From assembly GCA_037833965.1 (NCBI GenBank), contig AP031355.1:8209501-8273500 (forward strand): DNA of 64,000 bases. Direction: 5' to 3'. The notes under the pieces are model-generated. The model made no database searches. It had not been told where the DNA came from and was given only the letters and a program-made list of their open reading frames with translations. The first letter of the stretch is position 1; each line of letters begins with the position of its first letter. Shown piece by piece: positions 21,565 to 33,250 of the stretch. Made by a program: the position numbers and the translations under genes. This DNA is from Marchantia polymorpha subsp. ruderalis (lineage: Eukaryota; Streptophyta; Marchantiopsida; Marchantiales; Marchantiaceae).

Positions 21565-24403
21565 TTACACGTAGTATTTCTTCAGACGCCATCCGTTCAC
21601 GCGGGTGCCTAGCCATTCTCCTGTCAGTTCTGCGAGTTGGATGGATCCATTTGGGAAAACTTCTATCACCTTGTATGGTCCCATCCATCTCAAGTGGAGC
21701 TTGCCTGGAAATCTAGCATGTCTGCTATCGTATAGCAGAGCCAAGTCGCCCTTCTCCAGCAGTACTGGTTTGAGTCTTCGATCGTACTTCTCCTTCCGCC
21801 TGAGTTGTAATTGCTTTGTTCGATCTTCGGCCTCTTGACGTCTTTCCTCCAGTGCCATTACTTCTTGCAGTCGATATGCCTGACTTTCTTCCGCGTCCAG
21901 CCTTCTCTGATCTAAGGTCCTCTTGGTAGGTATCTCGAATTCGATGGGTAAGATCGGATGCTGCCCATAAACTAGAAAGTAAGGTGTTTGCCTAGTGGTG
22001 ACTTTTTCTGCCGTTCTATATGCCCATAAGGCGGCCGGTAGCTTGGTGTCCCAGTCATGAGCATGGTTTACAGTCACCTTGAGGAGTATCTTACAGAGTA
22101 ATCCATTGGACTTCTCTGTCAGACCATTTGCCTTGGGGTTGTATGGAGTAGTCTTCCGATGCTTAATCTGGAAGTGCCGCGTCAAACTCTCTATCACCTG
22201 ATTCAGAAAGTGCGTTCCCCTGTCACTGACTATTTCTAGGGGGCACCCGTAGCGTGTGATGATTGATTCGAATAGGAACCGTGCTACTGCGGCTGCGTCG
22301 TCGTGCCTTGTGGCCTCTGCCTCCACCATCTTGGTCGCATAGTCTGTTGCTACCAATATGTAGCGCCTGCGCGTGCCTTTAGTGACAGGTTGTATTGGTC
22401 ACGAAGTCGATCCCCCATTTTTCAAATGGTGCCAATGGCATGATTGGTGTAAGAGGCCATCTCGTGGTCGGAGTCGGCCTTCCCGTCCTCTGGCAGCTGT
22501 CGCATTTGCGAACGTAGTCGTGTACATCTTTGAACATTGTCGGCCACCAGTATCCTGCATTCACAATTTTGGTCACTGTATTTCTGGTGGCGTAATGACC
22601 ACCAGCGTCTTCTGTGTGCATGGCTTTGACAACTCGCGGGACTTCGGACTCCTCTAGACATCTGCACAGCCTCTCGTCTGCCATTTTCTTGAACAAGACC
22701 CCCTGTTGAAGCTGGTAAGGTCCCGCTTTATGAACGAAGACTGTGCGCTGCTCCGCATCCAATCCTTCCGGACATTGGAGTGTGAGCAGAAACCTGTATA
22801 AGTCCGCGTACCTGGACTCATGGCTGGCGGACAACTGAAAAAGTTGTTCGTCGGGAAAATCATCCACTACTTCCTCCTCTATGGGTTCGGTCCATAGTCG
22901 GGAGAGGTAGTCCGCGTTCTCATGGTGAACGCCTTTCCTTGTCTGTACAGTGTAGGTGAATTCCTGCAGCAGTAGTACCCACCTGGCAATTCGTCCGGAC
23001 AGATCCGCCTTCTTCACCAGGTGCTGTAAGGCGTAATGATCTACATGAAACACGAACTCATAGCAGATCAAATAATGTCGGAACTTCTTACAGGAGTACA
23101 CCATTCCCAACGCCTCCCTCTCAGTTGTCGTGTACTTCTTCTCTGCTGCTGACAACTGACGACTCGCGAAGTAAATCGGGTAGTCTTTCTTGTTGTCGTC
23201 CTTCTGACTGAGAACCACTCCGATTGCAAATGCCGACGTGTCTACATAGACATGGAAAGGTCTGTTCCAATCCGGACTTCTCAGAACCGGAGCAGTCGTC
23301 AGTTTGGCTTTGAGCGTTTCAAAGGCCAGCTGTTGCTCTTTGCCCCACACATAGGGTTCCTCCTTCTTAAGCAGCTTCGTCAGATCGGCTGCCAAGATGG
23401 CGTACATATTTATGAACCTTCTGTAATAACCTACATGGCCAAGGAAGGCCCTCAACTCACGCAGATTCGTTGGCGGCTGAAGTTCGAGAATAATCTTCAC
23501 CTTCTCTACATCCACTGCAATGCCATCGGACGAAACTCGGTGCCCCAGCAGGATTCCGCTGGTCATGAAGAAAAAACATTTCTCAGGGTGTAAGGACAAG
23601 CTGCTCTCCCTACATCTGTCGAACGTCTGCCGAAGATGCTTAAGGTGCTCCGACCTCTTACCGAAGACACAAAAGTCGTCGATGAAAATTTCTAGGAACT
23701 TCCTCAGGTGCTCTTGGAAGATGTTTGTCATCATTCGCTGGAACGTCGCTGGCGCGTTGCACAGCCCGAACGGCATCTTGTGATAAGCATAGGTTCCCCA
23801 GTCGGTCGTGAAGGTTGTTTTGTCCTTGTCCTTTTCCCTGATGGACACCTGGTTGTAGCCGGAGAATCCGTCTAGGAAACTGTAGCATTCATGCCCTGCG
23901 ACATGGTCCAAAATAGAGTCCGTGAAAGGGAGAGGGTGATGGTCCTTCCTCGTTGCTGCGTTCAGTTTTCGGAAGTCCTGGCACACCCGGATCTTACCCG
24001 TCAGTTTCTTGGGCACGATCACGATAGGCGACACCCACTCGCTACTGAGTACCGGGTAGATGATTCCTGCGCTCAGGTACTTATCGATTTCGTCCTTCAC
24101 CAATAATGAATATTTTGGGTTGAGCCTGTATTGGCGTTGGCGAACCGGCACTGCCTCGTCCAACAAGTCGATCCTGTGCTCTCCATACCTTGCAGGTATG
24201 CCTTTCATGTCTTCAATCTTCCATGCGAAGACATCCTCATACTGGCGAAGAAACGCCTGTACCCTGTTCAACTCTTCTCCTTGTACCTGGCTTGACACCT
24301 TCAAGCCTTTACCTGGACTGAGTTGCAGTTCGCAGCAATCACTCGGGTCAACAATCCCCTCTGTGTGACTGATCTCGCTTCTGCCCAGTCCGGCTGCTAG
24401 TTG
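21565..24403 (-). pseudogene. gypsy pol: RT, RNase H, integrase (one frameshift)
   Basis: The frame is open from the codon after the gag-pro TAG (24404-24406). RT: KYLSAGIIYPVLSSEWVSP, VPKKLTGKIRVCQDFRKLN, PFGLCNAPATFQRMM, active site FIDDFCVF. RNase H: YVDTSAFAIGVVLSQ, TTTEREALGMVYSC. Integrase zinc finger: HTEDAGGHYATRNT...CDSCQ. The frame closes at 22379 just after WGIDFVT; a shifted frame resumes by 22356 (LVATDYATKMVEAEA, IVSDRGTHF, NPKANGLTEKSNGLL) and ends at 21565 after a C-terminal region with GPYKVIEVFPNGSIQL. The D,D-35-E residues are all present, but the break falls between the first and second D. By analogy with related integrases, about two bases seem lost near 22385; the alternative of a programmed shift has no visible slippery site. 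Confidence 0.92.
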
Positions 24404-24406
24404 CTA
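24395..24406 (-). promoter_or_regulatory. Stop-codon readthrough context UAG-CAA-CUA between gag-pro and pol
   Basis: Minus strand reads GAA TAG CAA CTA GCA. Gag-pro and pol are in the same frame with only this TAG between them. TAG followed by CARYYA is the tobamovirus-type readthrough signal. Pol has no ATG near its start, which fits production as a readthrough fusion. Confidence 0.7.
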
Positions 24407-27232
24407 TTCGTCATCCGGATACACCTCGTCTCCTTCCTCCTCAATGGAGCAGCAAGTGACGTAGCCCACAAATTCCTCCGACGTTTCGGTCTCTGAAGTG
24501 CATGATGAGCTGGTCTCCCCTCCAGTTGTGTAACCGGAGGTGGTGGAAGGTGTTTCGCCCTCATGGGGTACCTTGGTCCACGGTACGGTAATGACAGTCG
24601 GAGGGTCCGCAGGGCTACGGAACTGTAATCTCTTCCTACTCCAGTCACACCTTGCTTTGGCATCGTATAGCCACGGTCTGCCAAGCAGCACATCATAACC
24701 TTTCTTCATCAGAGGTTGCAGTATTATGTAGGACAGTTGAAAGTCCACTCCTCCAATGTTGGTTCTCACATTGCTCAACATTCCTAGTGGCATTCTGCGT
24801 GTTTGATCGGCCAGTCGCAACACTCGGGATGTAGGCTCGAAGGTCTGGAACCCCAAGGAGTTCGCTGTCTCCTCGGTCATGATATTCACGCCCGAGCCGG
24901 AGTCCACTGGTACCTTCTGTATGACGCAGCCTCCGATCTCTACTTCGATCTCTGGAGGTCCCAGGTCTCCTCCTTCCACTCTGTACACAGCCGGAAGTTT
25001 CTCTTTTCGGGGTTTGCGTGGTCGGCGCAACGAAAGCATCAGCATCCTTCTGTACGTCTTATTGTCTTCCAACAACTGGTGGAAGGAAATATTTGCCCTC
25101 TGACTCCCTATGTCCTCCACTATGTCGTAGGAAGTGTTGGAAGTCACAGCCGGAAGTTTCCCTATACTCGCGGTCGGAAGTGGTGTAGGGGGCCTAACCG
25201 CCTTCCGGTCGTCGGATGTCATTCCGGCGCCCAGTGCTTCCTTGATGAGGTGACTCACCTCATCTTTGATGTCCGGAAGGTAGTCTCGAGTCCGGGACTC
25301 TTCCGAATACCTGTCCGCCTTCTCTGAGTTCTGCTCCGGCTGGGTGTTTCTCATCGCCGGAGGTGTACCCGGCCGTCTCCTTTGGCCTTCTCTAACTTCT
25401 TTAGACTTCCTCCTCTCTTCCCTACGCTCGAGGCGGCGAGTGTCCTCGTGGCCTTCTCCTCTCCTCTTCGAACTTCGGGTTTCTACCCGACCGCACATTA
25501 CTTCTTCCTCTGGCCATACTTCGTTTCCTTCAGCTGGGTCTAGACTCAGTTCTACCTGGTTGACCTGCACCTCTTCCTTGCCAGGTGTCGATACGAAACG
25601 CACGGCTGGCCTAGGGAGTTGTGGCTGATCACATTCGGCTGCTGTATGTCCAGACTTCTTGCAATTGCTGCACAACGGTGCATACCCCATTGGCTTCCTC
25701 GGGTGGGGACAGCTTGGCGCGTAATGTCCCATGTCTCCGCAGTTGTAGCAACCATCGAATTGTGGTCGAGGTCGGTTGTGATTGCCTGGAGGTGCCATGC
25801 GTCTTGGTGGGAGTGTACCCGCCATTTCCCTCGGAACAAAGCGCGGTATATGCACCGGTGGGTTCAGAGTTGTAGCTGGAGCTGTCTGTACCGAGTAGGC
25901 GGTGTCCTCAACCTGCTCAGCATAATACATGGGCGGCTCAGCATAATACATGGGATTCTCCCACTGCGGTGCCCATTCGACCGCATTCACTGGGTAAGAT
26001 GGCCGCGCGGACATGCACTCCGTGTTGGCATGTCCCACCTGTCCGCACGTAGTACACCAGAGATTCGCTCGTTGTCTCGCAGGTGATTTACGTCGGTCTT
26101 GGCCTCCCACTACATGAACTTTCAGGTCCGCAAAATTCTTCACCAGGTTGTCTACCTTGGCTGCGATGTCCCCTTGAGTCTTCACTGGGATTCCCTTACC
26201 TCGATCCTTCTTCTTGATCGTACTGCGTTTCTTCTTCCGTCTTTCTTCTTCTGAAGATGACGAGTCCTCTTCCTCTTCCGAGGAAGAACTTGATTCGGAG
26301 GAGCTTGATTCTTCTGTCGAGGAAGGCGAGTCCCTTTTCTTCCGACGTCCGCCTTGCGATTTCTTCTTCGTCGACCGTCGGTCGCGTCTTCGAGTGTCAA
26401 GGGTTGACGTCTCAAAGGTCTCCGCGGAAGCTATCACATCTTGGATTGTGTCAGTCTTGCCTCTCCTACAGAAGGTCTCCATTTCTCTTGAGAGCCCTGT
26501 CACATACCAATCCACTGCTTGTTGTACCGAATATGGTTCTCCTGGGCCTGTCTTCGGAATTCGATCTAGAAGGTCTTGAAATCTCTCAGTATAGTCTCGA
26601 AGATTCTCCTTCGTCTCGCGTCGAAGATTTCGAAGCCGGGTCAGTACTCGACTGTCATATCCGAGTTCGCGAAACCGCCTCAGAAACTTTTCCTTGAGCT
26701 GAGCCCAGGTCCGGCTGCCAGTGGGGTCGGTGCTCTCATGGTTGTACCAGCTACGCGCTCGTCTGCGTAGCAGGCTAGGAAAGATTCATAGTCTGTCTTC
26801 ATCACTGGTCTCACGATTGGCGATGGAGACAGACTCGAAGAGCTTTATGTATGAATCTGCATCATCATCGTCGCCCGTTCCCGTGTATCTTGGATACGAA
26901 TGTTTGGTGGTAGGTTGGGAAAACACCTGGCGGAGATTGGCTTGATGGTCTGCCATCGGTGATCCTGTCGACGGACTGATCCTAGGTTGGCCAAACTCAG
27001 GAAGAGTTTCTGTCGGAGGAATGTCCAATAGAACTGTTAGCTCAATGCTCTCGGTAGGTGAACTGGAACGTCTTTGTCCTCCAGTAGTCGGTGATGGCGA
27101 TCTTTCTGCAGAGTCCTCACCGGGAGTCTTCTTTTTAGTTCGCCGTTTTGTTTCCACGGCTTTTTCTGAATCTCGACGGAGTTTCCGTGTGGCTCTCGCA
27201 CTCAGGTTTCCCACACTATCGCTCGTCGACAT
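24404..27232 (-). CDS. gypsy gag-protease (one in-frame TGA)
   Basis: 943 codons from the ATG at 27232, in one frame, with a single TGA at 26786-26788. The N-terminus is basic and Ser-rich. Around the TGA the text reads SDEDRL-stop-IFPSLLRRRARSWYN, the Retrotrans_gag core, then WAQLKEKFLRRFRELGY. A Ser/Glu/Lys-rich linker follows, then three CCHC knuckles (CTTCGQVGHANTEC, CYNCGDMGHYAPSC, CSNCKKSGHTAAEC). The C-terminal retropepsin has VPVDSGSGVNIM (active-site DSG) and YDVLLGRPWLYD. It ends YPDDE then TAG. CGA to TGA would explain the internal stop. Confidence 0.92.
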
Positions 27233-27274
27233 TCACCGAGCATTGCTGCTCAAGTATTCTGGTGTTGACGCACT

Positions 27275-27293
27275 GTCCCCGGCAGCGGCGCCA
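27275..27293 (-). promoter_or_regulatory. Primer-binding site (tRNA-Asp type)
   Basis: Minus strand TGGCGCCGCTGCCGGGGAC, one mismatch from the usual tRNA-Asp PBS. It lies 22 bases after the LTR end, further than the usual 0-5. Confidence 0.85.
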
Positions 27294-27315
27294 AAAAGAA
27301 GTTGTCGGCTCCTTA

Positions 27316-30300
27316 TGTAATAACCCACCAAAGGCTAAAACTGCAGTATGGTGGTAAAAAGATCGAACCCACAGGGACAGAGGCAACACACAGAGTAAAA
27401 GTGTCACGTTTAACAGACTTTTGTAGAGTTTGAATTCTAGGCGACTGTCACTCCCAGAAATACTGCAGTGCTCGACTCGGAGGCTCGACTCGGAGGAGGA
27501 TCTCAACTCGGAGGATGCTCGGAGGATGCACGGTACAGCTTGGTCACTCAACACACACACACACACACACACCTGAAACTGGCAAAAAGCACAACTCGGA
27601 GGTCGGTCAGGACCTCCGCTTCGGATTTCAGGAGGAAAGTGTCTCGCAAGTTCACTCAGAGGTTCTGCAGGTAGTGCCTCCCACTCCGGCTTTTATTGCC
27701 CTTCCGCCAGGAACTAGCGGGGGTACCCGGACTGGACTTCCCACTTCGGAACGAAGCCTCTACATACGCCGTGGACGTCACCCCCGACTATCACACCAAA
27801 CGCAGGGAGTGCAGACCCGACTGAGAACTTTACTGAAAACACGATCCAGTAACACACACACAACCTGAATTACAAACCAAGGTTTACACGAAGTAATGAA
27901 ACTTCACATTGGCATTCAGGGGAAACGTCCCGTAGGAGTACAATCAGGATATGTCACTCGAAGGAGTAAGGGGGAACTGTTCAAGTATCTAACTCGCAGC
28001 CGGCTCTGAGCATCAGAAATCACCCGCAGGTGCAGATCCGCACTACTCAAGTCTCTAACCGGGTACTAGCTCTGAACATTCAGCCGAAGGCCTTCAACTA
28101 CAACATACGGTAACTTCGCTATGCTGCAGCTTCTCTACGTGGTGCCAGGACCAAAATGCACAAACACGCCAAGAAAGTGAGTTCCTGATCTGCACTTCCG
28201 AAACTGGAAGAGTCCCAAGGCAAAACGCCTTGATCTACTTTATACCCTCAAAAGATCCTAACTAGCACTACGCTATCCTATCTACTACTCGCAGCATCTG
28301 CGCGAAACCAAACTACTCTACTGCACTCAGCAGATCCGGTGCTGCGCCTCCTGCGCGCCGGACTGCTCCGCTTACTGTCTCTACCTTGCCAGTCTTCCGA
28401 CCGGCTGCGTAACCCCAGGCGTCGGAGCGCTGTGGTGACTTCCGACTGCAAGTGCGCCATAGTGTCGCGCGCACCCGACAAGAAGGTTTCTAATTTTCTC
28501 GCCACTCGCCGCCGACTCCGACTGTCACCCTCCGTCAATGCCGCCGCCCGAAGCTCGAACTCCCTGAGTGTGATCCTCTCTTGAGCTGCCACCTCCCAAT
28601 GGGCGTATCCTTTTAGACAACGAGTCACCTGTGTCGCCAACTCTCCTCGCGCCCTGCAGCTGCTCTCCACCTCTGCCAGCTGCATTTCTAATTCCGCACG
28701 TTGTGCCCTCAAATCCGAGCACTCGGATTGCAAGTTGCGCAACAACTTCTCATCCTCCTTGCGGGCTCTTTGACTTTCTTCTAAGGCGCGCGTCTGGCGC
28801 GTAAGCTCGGCTGCTAGGACTTGGTTTTGTTTCCGCTCTTCCTGCAATTCCGACTCGATCTTTGCCCGCATAAGCTCGGCATCCGCCTGACTTTTCGTCG
28901 CCGCATCCTCCCTCTGCTGCTGCAAGGCTTGGTATAGCTTCTGTGTGACCGCCAGGTGTTGTCGGAGGGCGGTGTTCCTATCCACATATATTTGGCAACT
29001 AGAGGCCCACCTTGCCACCTTGCTCCTCGTCCTTCGCCTAATAGTCTCCACATAAGACTGCGGTTTTAAAGCACTTGCGTATTTGGATGTCTTGCGATCC
29101 AGATATCGCAGGAGTGGAACTATCTGTTCGCACAGCACCCCTGTTGGCGTTTTCTGCACCGAATCCGCTTCCTACTCTTCCGAGCTCGTCTCATCCTCAG
29201 TCTCGAGGATTTCAGTCGCCACCGAATCCCTTGGCGACTCCCTGGAACTGTGGCGCGTAGCAGCTTCCGCTGCGACTGCTGCTCCACTGCCTGCTAAAAT
29301 ATCCAGGGCAGTGGGAGATCCCACGGCTTGAGCCCCTGTTCCGGCTCGATCTTCGGTTTCTGAAGGGGTCGACGCCATAGTGACTTTTGTCACTCTTGCA
29401 CCGCCCGCTTCTGCTGCCTGTCCTTCCGGCGCAATCTGCGCGGAAGGTGTCCTCGCTAATGGTGCGTCCGCCGAAGGCGTCCGCACACTGGTCGTTGGCC
29501 CCATCCGTCTCGCAGTCGGCGAATCCGGCCGACTCTCTGTTGTCCGACTCGCAGTCGGCCGACCAGCAGTTGTCCGACTGGGAGTCGGATACACCCTGCG
29601 CGTCTTGAGTCCACTTGGCCTGCTTGCTGGTGGCGTTTTCCCAGAAGTGCCTTCCGCCGAAGACGACCCTCTGAGGATTGTTGGCTCGTCAGCCAAACTC
29701 TCTTCTGCTTCCGGCCTGCTGTCCGGTTCAACGCGCCGTTCAGTTGGCCTTCCTTCCGCTTGTCGGCCTTCAGTCATCCGACTCGCAGTCGGCCGACTGT
29801 CAGTCCGTCCATCTCCTCCCGAAGGCCGTGGTGCCTTCTGTGCAGAGGTATCTGCCGTCTTCCCTAGAATCTGAGCGATTATCTCCTCCTGTGTGAGATT
29901 CCGCCGGGTCGGAGTTCGCCCGGTCTCCTCAGTACCAGTTGGCATTTTGCGTGCCCTCTGTTTTGGTCGACTGTGAGGCTCGGGGGTGGGCCGACCACGA
30001 GTCGGCGCAGCTGGCACTTCCGGCTGCCTGTCCTCAGGTCTTTCATCCCACTTCCGCTTTCGCGGAATGCGCTCACTTCGACGTTCTTCTGCTGCTCTTG
30101 CTGGAGCCGGAGCCGGAGGCGTACTGGCAGGTTCCTCGTCCGGATCCGTGTCTACTTCGGCCTCCCTCGAATATCTACCTGGATAGTTCCGGGTCAGCTG
30201 CGGAAACCGTGTTTTCTCAGCATTTGTCAAACATCCCATCGCCCGATAAAACACGATTAAGTAAGGCGATAGATGATTGAGGGTTCCTCCCTTCTCTTCT

Positions 30301-32193
30301 TGCGCATGTTGGCGCGTCACCTTCCACAAGAGCCGTGCCCAATGCACTGGAGCTCCTGACAACACTAGCTCCACAAACTCTACCTGCCAACCATGCATGT
30401 AAGCGGTCTTGGTCGGCTGCAATATCTGCAGCAATGCAGTCGCGACATTTCTCCGCAATCGATCCTTGTAATCCCGTGTCCGGAAACCGTTCTTGGGATG
30501 CCTGGCAACTTTGAAGAGCTCATTGTAAGAGACTTCTTCCTCCTGGGACACCTTCACGCTATCGGCCTCGAAGAGGAGATCCCCTTCCTCGCCGGCACAC
30601 CTGCCCAACACCTGCGCCCAGTTGCAAATGTCCCATCTCTCTGGGTGTGGGCGGAATCCGCGAGAGGGCTGGTGTCTCTCCTGCAGATACTCGCGCACCA
30701 TCTCCGGACATGTCCAGTTCCACCCCCATAGGAGAAAATCGAGCTTCAGCCTCAGCAGCACATCTTGAAATGCGCGTAGACCGATCTGCGGCACCCTGAG
30801 TGGAGACACTCGCAGCTGGGAAACCTTCGACATTGCGTTGCCTGCACACACAAACGTTCTCCCTTTCGCTCGCTCTCTCACAATCGCCACTGCGCGTCGG
30901 CCGCTCAAGCACTGACTGCTCACTCTCTCTGCGCTCAAGCTCAAGATCGCTACTCGCAATTCTTTCAAGGTCCGCCAAGATCCTTGCGCAACTCGTCTCC
31001 GCACTCTCTACTCTCACTGCAGGTCGCTCCGCCCTTGCGCGTAATCTTGGAAACTGGAAATCGCAAAGTCAAGAATGAGAGAATGAGACTGGAGCGCAGT
31101 CTTTTCTTCTCCGATTTCAAGAACGTCCAACGTTCTTACTGGTTACAACGTACGCAGCCGGCTATACGGCTTAACGGTTCGCCCTTTGCATGCGCGAATT
31201 CACGTCTCCGCACTGCGCGCATTTGCATGCGTAAACGTTGAATTCTCCCGCCGCCGCCACCTTCCGGACTCGAGTCCGCTGCAGGGTATACGTCGGCCCT
31301 GTTGTCTTTTCCTAACCCGTCCCTCACCGGAGGCGTGTCGCCGCTGGTGCGTTCATTATCCGTCGGCGCCTTGCTGGAGGCGCACATCTAGTCGGAGCGA
31401 ATTACGCCGGCGCGCAGTCGTACCGCTTATTTTGTCCTTTATGCCTCGTCCGTTGCTGCCGGCGCATATCCGCCAGCGCAACTCATGCCAGCGCATCCGG
31501 CCGTCAGCGCCACGTCGGAGGCGTACATCCGACCGGCGCTTTCCTTCCATGAACAGCCGCCAAAGGCGCTTCCGACTCTGAGTTGGGTTTCCTCCTATGA
31601 GCGCGTGATTCCGCCGAAGGCGCATCGCCGAGGGCGTACGGGAATCCTTTCCGGCTGTGAACCCTAGCGCGAACGGCGCATGTCCGGCTACGAGTTTTCC
31701 GACGCTCATAACTTCTCCGTCCCTGATCCATCTCCGACGCTCTTGGGCTCGTTAGAACGAGCGTCCCGAGCTCTTTCTAATGCAACTTCAACCAACTGGA
31801 TCTACCGTGTATCCCGATTGTTATGACGGTTTTCCCTTTCCGCGCTAGCGGCGCTTCGCCGAAGGCGCACTCATGGTCGGACGCCTTTAGAGGTCCGGGC
31901 CCTTCTCCTGACGTCTTTAGCAAAACCTCCTCCTGAGGTGTCTGCGCCGGAAGCGTAGCTTCCTTATACGCTGGAGGCGCGTGAGTAGAGACACCTCAGA
32001 AAAGGAGCTTTTGCCGAAGGCGCCGGAGACATTGGCGTTGGTACATCCGACTACGTGATTCTTTGTGTCCTCGTGACGATCTCATCAATCCACTCTATTT
32101 AACGTACCCTTTTCTAACTACAAACACTGCTTCGGTACTAGTTTTCTAAAATTGTTTAAATTCTGCAAAAAAAACAAAAAGTGTGTTACCACA
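27316..32193 (-). repeat. 5' LTR, long form containing an ORF
   Basis: 4878 bp, bounded by ATTACA (element sense) at 27316 and TGTGGTAAC at 32193, with TSD CTGTG outside. It is 2701 bp longer than the 3' LTR; the extra length is close to that of the ORF at 28278-30833/31004. A TTAAATAG TATA-like sequence lies on the minus strand near 32095-32102, upstream of the ORF. Confidence 0.88.
28278..30833 (-). CDS. LTR-encoded ORF: globular N-domain, disordered middle, coiled-coil tail (one TAG)
   Basis: Sense-strand ORF inside the LTR. Likely ATG 30833 (MSKVSQLRVSPLRVPQIGL); the frame is open to 31004. It reads to a TAG at 29172-29174, then on in the same frame to 28278, about 850 codons from 30833. 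The N-terminal ~230 residues (WDICNWAQVLGRC, YMHGWQVEFVELVLSGAPVHWARLLW, HLSPYLIVFYRAMG) recall N-terminal domains of accessory ORFs in large plant retrotransposons; this is recollection, not a search. The middle is Pro/Ser/Thr/Arg-rich with TASR/TTESR repeats. The tail is a long coiled coil (ELQEERKQNQVLAAELTRQ, SECSDLRAQRAELEMQLAEV) ending ALRRLGLRSRSEDW. The copy at 62278-64000 has CAG at the TAG position, so this stop is a local mutation. Function unknown. Confidence 0.8.
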
Positions 32194-32458
32194 CTGTGCT
32201 TCGCCTCCTGCGCGACGGACTGCCGCGCTCTAACTCCATACCCTGCCAGTCCTCAGCTCAACTGCGCAGTCCCAATCGCCGCAACACCGCGGAAACCTCC
32301 GTCTCAAGGGTGGACATGGTGTCCCGCGCCTTCGATAGAATAGAGTCCAGCTTCTTCGCTACTCGCCGCCGACTCCGACTGTCACCCGTCAACAACCCGG
32401 CTGCACGAAGCTCTAACTCACGCAGTGTGAGTCTCTCCTGCGCCACCACTTCCAACAT
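32194..32458 (-). pseudogene. Older LTR-ORF C-terminus (target of the nested insertion)
   Basis: The minus frame 32458-32258 (VVAQERLTLRELELRAAG, GDSRSRRRVAKKLDSILS, ETEVSAVLRRLGLRS) aligns with the C-terminus of the LTR ORF, with many substitutions. With 19238-19350 it forms one older LTR copy split by the younger element; it shows that the ORF has been part of this LTR family for some time. Confidence 0.8.
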
Positions 32459-33250
32459 CGGAAGTGCAGATCAAGAACTCATTTTCTCTGCGTGTTTGTG
32501 TCCTTAGTTCTGTTAGCACGCAAGAGGAGCTACACCTTAGCGATCCGCATCGTGTAGCTGAAGGCCTTCGGCCGAATGTTCAGAGCTAGTACATTGATTA
32601 GAGACTTGAGTAGTTCGGATCTACACCTGCGGGTGATTGCCGATGCTCAGAGCCAGTGACGAGTTAGATACTTGAACATTTTCCTCCTTACACCTTTGAG
32701 TGATTGTTTCTGATTGTACTCCTTCGGGATTTTTTCCCTGAATGCCAAAGTGAAGTTTTGCTACTTCGTGTAAGCCTTGGTTGTAAATTCAGGTTACGCT
32801 GCAGCAGGTGCCTTTAGGGTAACCCCTGTAGTATTTCTGGGAATGACAAGTGCCTAAGAATCCAAACTCTTCAATAGACTGTTATGGTGTGTTACTGGAA
32901 TGTTTCTCGGTGAGTCCTTCCGTGCGGACCTGTGTTCTCTGCGCGTTTTGTGAGTTGAGAGTGTTGTTCACCGCGTATGAGTGACTTCGATCCGAAGTAG
33001 GCAGTCCAAACCGGGTTCCCTACGCTAGCAGAAATCTAGTGGAAGGGTTGTAAAAGCCGGAGTTGGGAGTCACTACCCGCAACTTCGCTGAGTGTACTCT
33101 TGAGAGACCTTTCCCCTGAAATCTTGAGTAGAGGTCCTAACGGATCTCTGGGTTGTGTTTCTGTAGTTTCAGGTGTGTGTGTGTGTTACGCTGCACTGTG
33201 CGACCTCCGAGTGCGCTCCGAGTGACACACGGTTGACACAATTCATTCAA
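32459..33250 (+). repeat. Inverted, decayed LTR fragment
   Basis: Reverse complement of LTR positions about 28210 down to 27500: GGAAGTGCAGATCA, GAAGGCCTTCGGC, GAATGTTCAGAGCTAGTAC, AGAGACTTGAGTAGT, ACACCTGCGGGTGATT and a GTGTGTGTGTG tract at 33172-33186. It lies tail-to-tail with 32194-32458. The terminal ATTACA end is not visible, so it is truncated near the NLR gene. Confidence 0.75.

Larger units (their letters stand above)
19351..32193 (-). mobile_element. 12.8-kb Ty3/gypsy retrotransposon with unequal LTRs
   Basis: Complete insertion on the minus strand: 5' LTR 27316-32193, PBS 27275-27293, gag-pro 27232-24404, pol 24403-21565, polypurine tract 21528-21540, 3' LTR 19351-21527. The 5-bp target duplication CTGTG is present at 19346-19350 and 32194-32198. 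Both LTRs end TGT...ACA (terminal TGTGGTAACACAC and ATTACA in element sense). Order protease-RT-RNaseH-integrase identifies gypsy. Defects: TGA in gag, a frameshift in integrase, a TAG in the LTR ORF. Probably no longer autonomous, but young. Confidence 0.93.

Noticed and set aside
22379-22390. Programmed frameshift in integrase
   Set aside because: No slippery heptamer at the break, and integrases are not known to be split by recoding here; a two-base loss explains it better.
29380-29874. Plus-strand frame of 164 codons inside the LTR (also 63380-63976)
   Set aside because: Antisense shadow of the LTR ORF; conserved only because the sense strand is. Composition (ASAEGVR repeats) mirrors the TASR repeats.
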